A stretch of 8,016 nt of DNA, taken from positions 1-8,016 of the forward strand of contig JAAZAC010000287.1 of the NCBI GenBank assembly GCA_012514545.1, written 5' to 3'. Under the pieces are notes generated by a model that was not told the DNA's origin, searched no databases, and was given only the letters and a program-made list of their open reading frames with translations. This document shows positions 4,779 through 8,016 of this stretch, piece after piece; the first letter of the stretch is position 1; the number at the start of each line of letters is the position of its first letter. Position numbers and translations under genes: made by a program. The stretch comes from Actinomycetales bacterium. GTDB taxonomy: Bacteria; Actinomycetota; Actinomycetes; Actinomycetales; Cellulomonadaceae.

Positions 4779-5117
4779 GTGGTCGACCCGATCTCCAGCG
4801 CGGACCTGGCCGCCGTCGAGGCGGAGATCGCGGCGCTCGTCGTCGCCGCGGGGGAGCGGCACGCCGGGACGGGCACCGCGCTCGTCGAGGCCGTCGCCCG
4901 CCTCGCCCGCGACGCGGGGGCGCGACGGCTCTGGCTCGTGACGACGAACGACAACGTCGACGCGCTGCGGTTCTACCAGCGCCGCGGCTTCCGGCTCGCC
5001 GAGCTGCACGTCGGCGCGGTGGACGAGGCCCGGCGCCTCGAGCCCGCCATCCCCGCCGTCGGGGACCACGGCATCCCGATCCGCGACGAGCTCGTGCTCG
5101 AGCGGCCCCTGCGCTGA
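4779..5117 (+). CDS. GNAT N-acetyltransferase lacking much of its N-terminal half; probable decaying gene
   Basis: This 112-residue product carries only part of the GNAT fold. A short beta1/alpha1-like start (VDPISSADLAAVEAE) runs straight into a beta4-like strand (EIAALVV) and the acetyl-CoA pyrophosphate loop RHAGTGTALV (about 27-36). The conserved C-terminal half follows: RRLWLVTTNDNVDALRFYQRRGFRL, then a tail with VDEARRLEPAIP and HGIPIRDELVLE. Members with this tail are usually about 150-170 residues, so some 50-60 residues covering alpha2 to beta3 are missing between alpha1 and beta4. The GTG at 4779 has no good ribosome site. A GTG at 4765 overlaps the upstream stop as GTGA and begins VILRP, typical of GNAT N-termini, but is out of frame by one base. 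It may be a pseudogene or a minimal protein. Substrate is unknown. The C-terminal family assignment is firm; loss of function is inference. Confidence 0.7.
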   Translation: MVDPISSADLAAVEAEIAALVVAAGERHAGTGTALVEAVARLARDAGARRLWLVTTNDNVDALRFYQRRGFRLAELHVGAVDEARRLEPAIPAVGDHGIPIRDELVLERPLR

Positions 5118-5127
5118 GGCGGCTCCG

Positions 5128-8016
5128 TCACGGCAGGGCGACCTGCACGGGGGTGACCGCCCCGCGCACGACGACGACGCCGCGCCCAGGGTGCCGCGGC
5201 CGTGCCGGGTCGGTGACCGCGGCGAGGTCGGCGCCGGCGACGTCGGCCGAGCCCGGCTCGGCGGGCGCCAGGACGACGACGGCGGCGCACGCCCGCAGCG
5301 CGGCGACCGCGCCCCGGTAGGCGGCCGCGGCGCGGTCGGTGCGGCAGGACGCGAGCACCGCGGGCGCCGACGCGTCGCCCGCCTCGGCCGCGAGGACCCA
5401 GTCGGCGAGCAGGTCGTCGAGCTCGGGGCTCGCCCGCGCGAGGACGTCGAGGTCGTCGACGACGACGGCGGCGGGCGGCCGGTCCCGGAGGGCGGCGAAG
5501 GCGCCTCGCCCCGAGCGCACGACGCGGGGGTGCGCGGCGAGCGGTCCGTCCGCGGCGACGACGAGCACCTCCGCAGGGGCGTGCCGGGCCAGCACCGCGA
5601 GCGCGGTCGACCGCCCCGTGCCCGCGGGGCCGACGACGAGCACGCCCGGGCGTGGGTCGACGGCCACGGGCGAGGCGTCGTCGCCGCCGACGCCCAGGGT
5701 CAGCACGCCCGGGGCCCCGTCCGTCAGCCCCACCAGAGGCACGCGGTCCGGGAGCGGGGCGAGGCGCAGCGGCGCGGCCGCGGGCGCGGTGGCCGGCGGC
5801 GCGAGGGGCAGCGCGACCTGGCACCGGGTGCCCTGGCAGACCCCGCGACCGGGCACCGAGCGGCCGCCCAGGTCCCGCGGGACGCCGAGCGCGGCGTCGT
5901 CCACCGGGTCGGCGACCGGGAGCGCGAGCCGGGCCGCGGCGAGGGGGAGGAGGTGCTGCACGTCGCGCGGGTGGCCCGTGAGCACGACGCCGAGCGCGCA
6001 CCTGTCCGCGGCGCGCACCACGCGCTCGAGCAGGCCGTCGCCCGCGCCCCGCGGGAGCCGGGCCAGGGCCTCGCCCGCCGCCGCGACGTCGTCGACCACG
6101 AGGAGCGCAGGGGGCGCGGTCGGCGGCCGGTCGAGCAGGAGGGTCAGCAGGCGGGCCAGCCGGCGCGGGTCGTCCGGCCCGACGACGGTGCCCAGGCACG
6201 CGTGCGGCGCGAGCGACCCGGCCGGCAGGCCGACCGCGTGCACCTCCCGGCCGGCTGCCAGGGCCGCGGTGGCCGCGCGCAGGGCCGCCGTCGTCCGGCC
6301 CGAGCGGCCGCGCCCGGCCACGACGAGCGCGCCGCGTCCGGCCCAGGTGAGCACTCCGCGCTCGCGCGCGCCCGGCGGGTCGGTCACGCCGAGGACGAGC
6401 GCGTCGTCGGCCTGGGCCACCGGGTCTGCCACGCGCGCGGGCAGCGGGGGCGACCACAGCGCCGGCGGGGCGGGCTCCCCGCGCCGCTCGGCCGCCGCGC
6501 GCGCGAGCCGCGCGAGGGCGGCGGCGTGCCGGGAGGAGGGCGCCGCGTCGTCGGGCGCGGTCCCGCGCGAGGGCCACGGCGCCGCCCTGCGCAGCGGCCC
6601 GGCCCCGGCCGGCAGCGCGGGCCACACGGCCTGGACCAGGGTCGGCGCCCCGGACCCGCGCCGCACCACCGCCCGGCCGGGGGCGTCCGGCGGGAGGCGG
6701 GCGGCGTCGGGCACGTCGACGACGTCCACGGAGTCCGCGGCGTCCGTGACCCGCAGGCAGATCCGCAGCGCGAGGTTGGCGCGCATCTGCGCGGTCACGG
6801 CGCCGCCGGGACGCTGCGTGGCCAGCACGAGGTGCATGCCGAGCGAGCGCCCCTGCGCCGCGAGGCGCACGAGCGCCGGGACGAAGTCCGGCAGGTCCTC
6901 GGCGAGCGCGCGGAACTCGTCGACGACGACGAGCAGGCGCGGCAGGGGCGCGACGCCCGCGGGCGCGCCGGGGCCGCGCAGGGCGGCGACGTCCCCGACG
7001 CCCGCCGCGGCCAGGACCGCCTCGCGCCGGCGCAGCTCCGCCGCGAGCGCCTCGAGCGCGCGGACCGCCTGCTCGCGGTCGAGGTCCGTGACCCGCCCGA
7101 CGACGTGCGGCAGCTCCCAGCAGGGGCCGAGCCCGGCGCCGCCCTTGAAGTCGAGCAGGACGAGCGCCAGCTCGCCGGGCGGGTGGCGCAGCGCCAGGCC
7201 CAGCACGAGCGCCTGGAGCAGCTCGGACTTGCCCGCGCCCGTGGTGCCCGCGACGAGGGCGTGCGGCCCGTCGGCGACGAGGTCGAGCCACGCGCGCCCC
7301 GGGCCCGCCGCGCCCGCCGCGACCCCGACGGGCGTGCGCAGCCCGCGGTCCGGCCCGCCCGCCCCGGCGCGCCACGCGGCGACGACCCCGTCCACGTCCG
7401 TGGGAAGCCCGACGTCGGCGGGGGAGACCCGGGTCGGCAGGGTGGCGCGCCGGCTCGCCCGCCCGGCGTCGCGCGCGGCCACCCGCCGGGCGTGCGCCTC
7501 CGCCCACGCCGGCGAGCCCAGCGGCACCGCGACGGCCCGCGGCCCGCCCGGTCCCGTGAGCACGCCCGCCGGCGCCGGGGCCGCCGGGCCCGGCGCGGCG
7601 ACGCGCAGCACCCACCGGCACCACGGCGGGGCGGCGTCGTCGAGCACGACGACGGCCCGGTCCCCGCCCGTGGCGCGCAGCCACCAGCGCTCCAGCGCCG
7701 TCCGGTGCCGGGCGAGCCCGTCGGCCACGACGAGGTGCGGGCCGCCGGGCGGCGGGCCGTCCGGCCCGGCGAGCCGGTCGCCGAGCCAGCGGGCCCACCG
7801 CCAGTCGTCGGTGGCGGCCGGGTCGAGCCGCAGGTCGAGGGCCAGGTCGGGGTGCAGGACGGCGGCGCCCGCGAGCGCGCGCCCCACGGCCCGCCGCGTG
7901 CCCGCGTCGCCGACGACGGCGAGCCCCTCCGCCGCGAGGGCCCACCAGGGCGGCAGGTCGCGGTGGCCGCGGCCGAGCAGGACCGTCGCGGCGGCCGCGT
8001 CGGGGCCGAGGTCGGC
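5128..8016 (-). CDS. FtsK/SpoIIIE-family ATPase of EssC/EccC type, three ATPase domains (N-terminus off right edge)
   Basis: The frame is open to the window edge, giving 962 visible residues (numbered from 8016). Domain 1 has Walker A GTTGAGKS (257-264, nt 7248-7225), LDFKGG after it, Walker B LLVVVDEF (D366/E367), and the ATQRPGG motif followed by MRANLALRICLRV. Domain 2 has GRGRSGRT (568-575, nt 6315-6292) and LLVVDD (D642/D643). Domain 3 has GPAGTGRS (796-803, nt 5631-5608) and VVVDD (D854/D855). Only domain 1 keeps the Walker lysine and a catalytic Glu. Three tandem FtsK domains with weak second and third sites are the pattern of EssC/EccC, the motor of type VII secretion; full proteins often begin with an FHA domain, which would lie outside the window. 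No WXG100 partner is visible, so the secretion role is inference. A DNA-pumping FtsK is less likely because there is no gamma domain. It converges on the GNAT gene with a 10-bp gap. Confidence 0.92.
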   Translation of the reverse strand, partial: ADLGPDAAAATVLLGRGHRDLPPWWALAAEGLAVVGDAGTRRAVGRALAGAAVLHPDLALDLRLDPAATDDWRWARWLGDRLAGPDGPPPGGPHLVVADGLARHRTALERWWLRATGGDRAVVVLDDAAPPWCRWVLRVAAPGPAAPAPAGVLTGPGGPRAVAVPLGSPAWAEAHARRVAARDAGRASRRATLPTRVSPADVGLPTDVDGVVAAWRAGAGGPDRGLRTPVGVAAGAAGPGRAWLDLVADGPHALVAGTTGAGKSELLQALVLGLALRHPPGELALVLLDFKGGAGLGPCWELPHVVGRVTDLDREQAVRALEALAAELRRREAVLAAAGVGDVAALRGPGAPAGVAPLPRLLVVVDEFRALAEDLPDFVPALVRLAAQGRSLGMHLVLATQRPGGAVTAQMRANLALRICLRVTDAADSVDVVDVPDAARLPPDAPGRAVVRRGSGAPTLVQAVWPALPAGAGPLRRAAPWPSRGTAPDDAAPSSRHAAALARLARAAAERRGEPAPPALWSPPLPARVADPVAQADDALVLGVTDPPGARERGVLTWAGRGALVVAGRGRSGRTTAALRAATAALAAGREVHAVGLPAGSLAPHACLGTVVGPDDPRRLARLLTLLLDRPPTAPPALLVVDDVAAAGEALARLPRGAGDGLLERVVRAADRCALGVVLTGHPRDVQHLLPLAAARLALPVADPVDDAALGVPRDLGGRSVPGRGVCQGTRCQVALPLAPPATAPAAAPLRLAPLPDRVPLVGLTDGAPGVLTLGVGGDDASPVAVDPRPGVLVVGPAGTGRSTALAVLARHAPAEVLVVAADGPLAAHPRVVRSGRGAFAALRDRPPAAVVVDDLDVLARASPELDDLLADWVLAAEAGDASAPAVLASCRTDRAAAAYRGAVAALRACAAVVVLAPAEPGSADVAGADLAAVTDPARPRHPGRGVVVVRGAVTPVQVALP

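Noticed and set aside
4231..4941. A plus-strand frame spanning the membrane-protein gene and the GNAT start
   Set aside because: The translation is low-complexity Gly/Arg-rich and matches nothing. Only its short VILRP segment after GTG 4765 is of interest and is treated under the GNAT gene.
5107..5138. A possible terminator hairpin (CCCTGC at 5107-5112 with GCAGGG at 5133-5138) between the GNAT and FtsK-like genes
   Set aside because: The stem is only 6 bp with a 20-nt loop, lies mostly inside coding sequence and has no U-tract. Chance pairing is likely at this GC content.
4973..7945. A 990-codon minus-strand frame overlapping the FtsK-like gene
   Set aside because: It is almost entirely Arg, Ala, Gly and Pro, while the other frame shows three P-loops and FtsK motifs. 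It is a frame shadow.

Overview
The window is very GC-rich chromosomal DNA from an actinobacterium, most likely a member of the Micrococcales close to Cellulomonas or related cellulolytic genera. This rests on a WhiB1 homologue, a PdtaS-type sensor kinase, a DUF2505 protein, GTG starts, leaderless promoters, and a sugar operon with a CebR/CelR-type operator. The genus is inferred from gene content and base composition; no database search was possible.

Layout, left to right. (1) Positions 1-1680 hold a minus-strand sugar-utilisation unit. A strong promoter (perfect TTGACA -35) is followed by a 14-bp near-palindrome resembling the actinobacterial cellobiose-repressor operator, then a GH1 beta-glucosidase, then a LacI-family repressor that overlaps it by 4 bp (ATGA) and runs off the left edge. 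The likely logic is an autoregulated, cellobiose-responsive operon. (2) Positions 1700-2200 encode a DUF2505 protein on the minus strand, divergent from pdtaS. (3) Positions 2279-3754 encode PdtaS, a soluble GAF-PAS-HisKA_2-HATPase kinase, probably translated from a leaderless mRNA. It converges on whiB1 (3827-4075, minus) across a perfect 16-bp stem that probably terminates both genes. From memory, this convergent pdtaS/whiB1 pair matches the order in Mycobacterium tuberculosis. (4) Positions 4076-4285 are the divergent control region for whiB1 and the next gene. (5) Positions 4286-5117 hold a plus-strand pair: a four-helix membrane protein, also apparently leaderless, and a GNAT acetyltransferase that has lost much of its N-terminal half. 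(6) From 5128 to the right edge, on the minus strand, lies most of a three-ATPase-domain FtsK/SpoIIIE protein of EssC/EccC type. Domain 1 has an intact Walker A, while domains 2 and 3 carry arginine in place of the Walker lysine. Its N-terminus is outside the window.

I see no RNA genes, CRISPR arrays, insertion sequences, phage genes or attachment sites. Nothing here is clearly an undescribed system. The points most worth following up are the repressor operator on the predicted start site, the paired leaderless promoters, Ala at the two PdtaS positions used for copper/NO sensing in M. tuberculosis, the eroded GNAT gene, and the Arg-type Walker A motifs.
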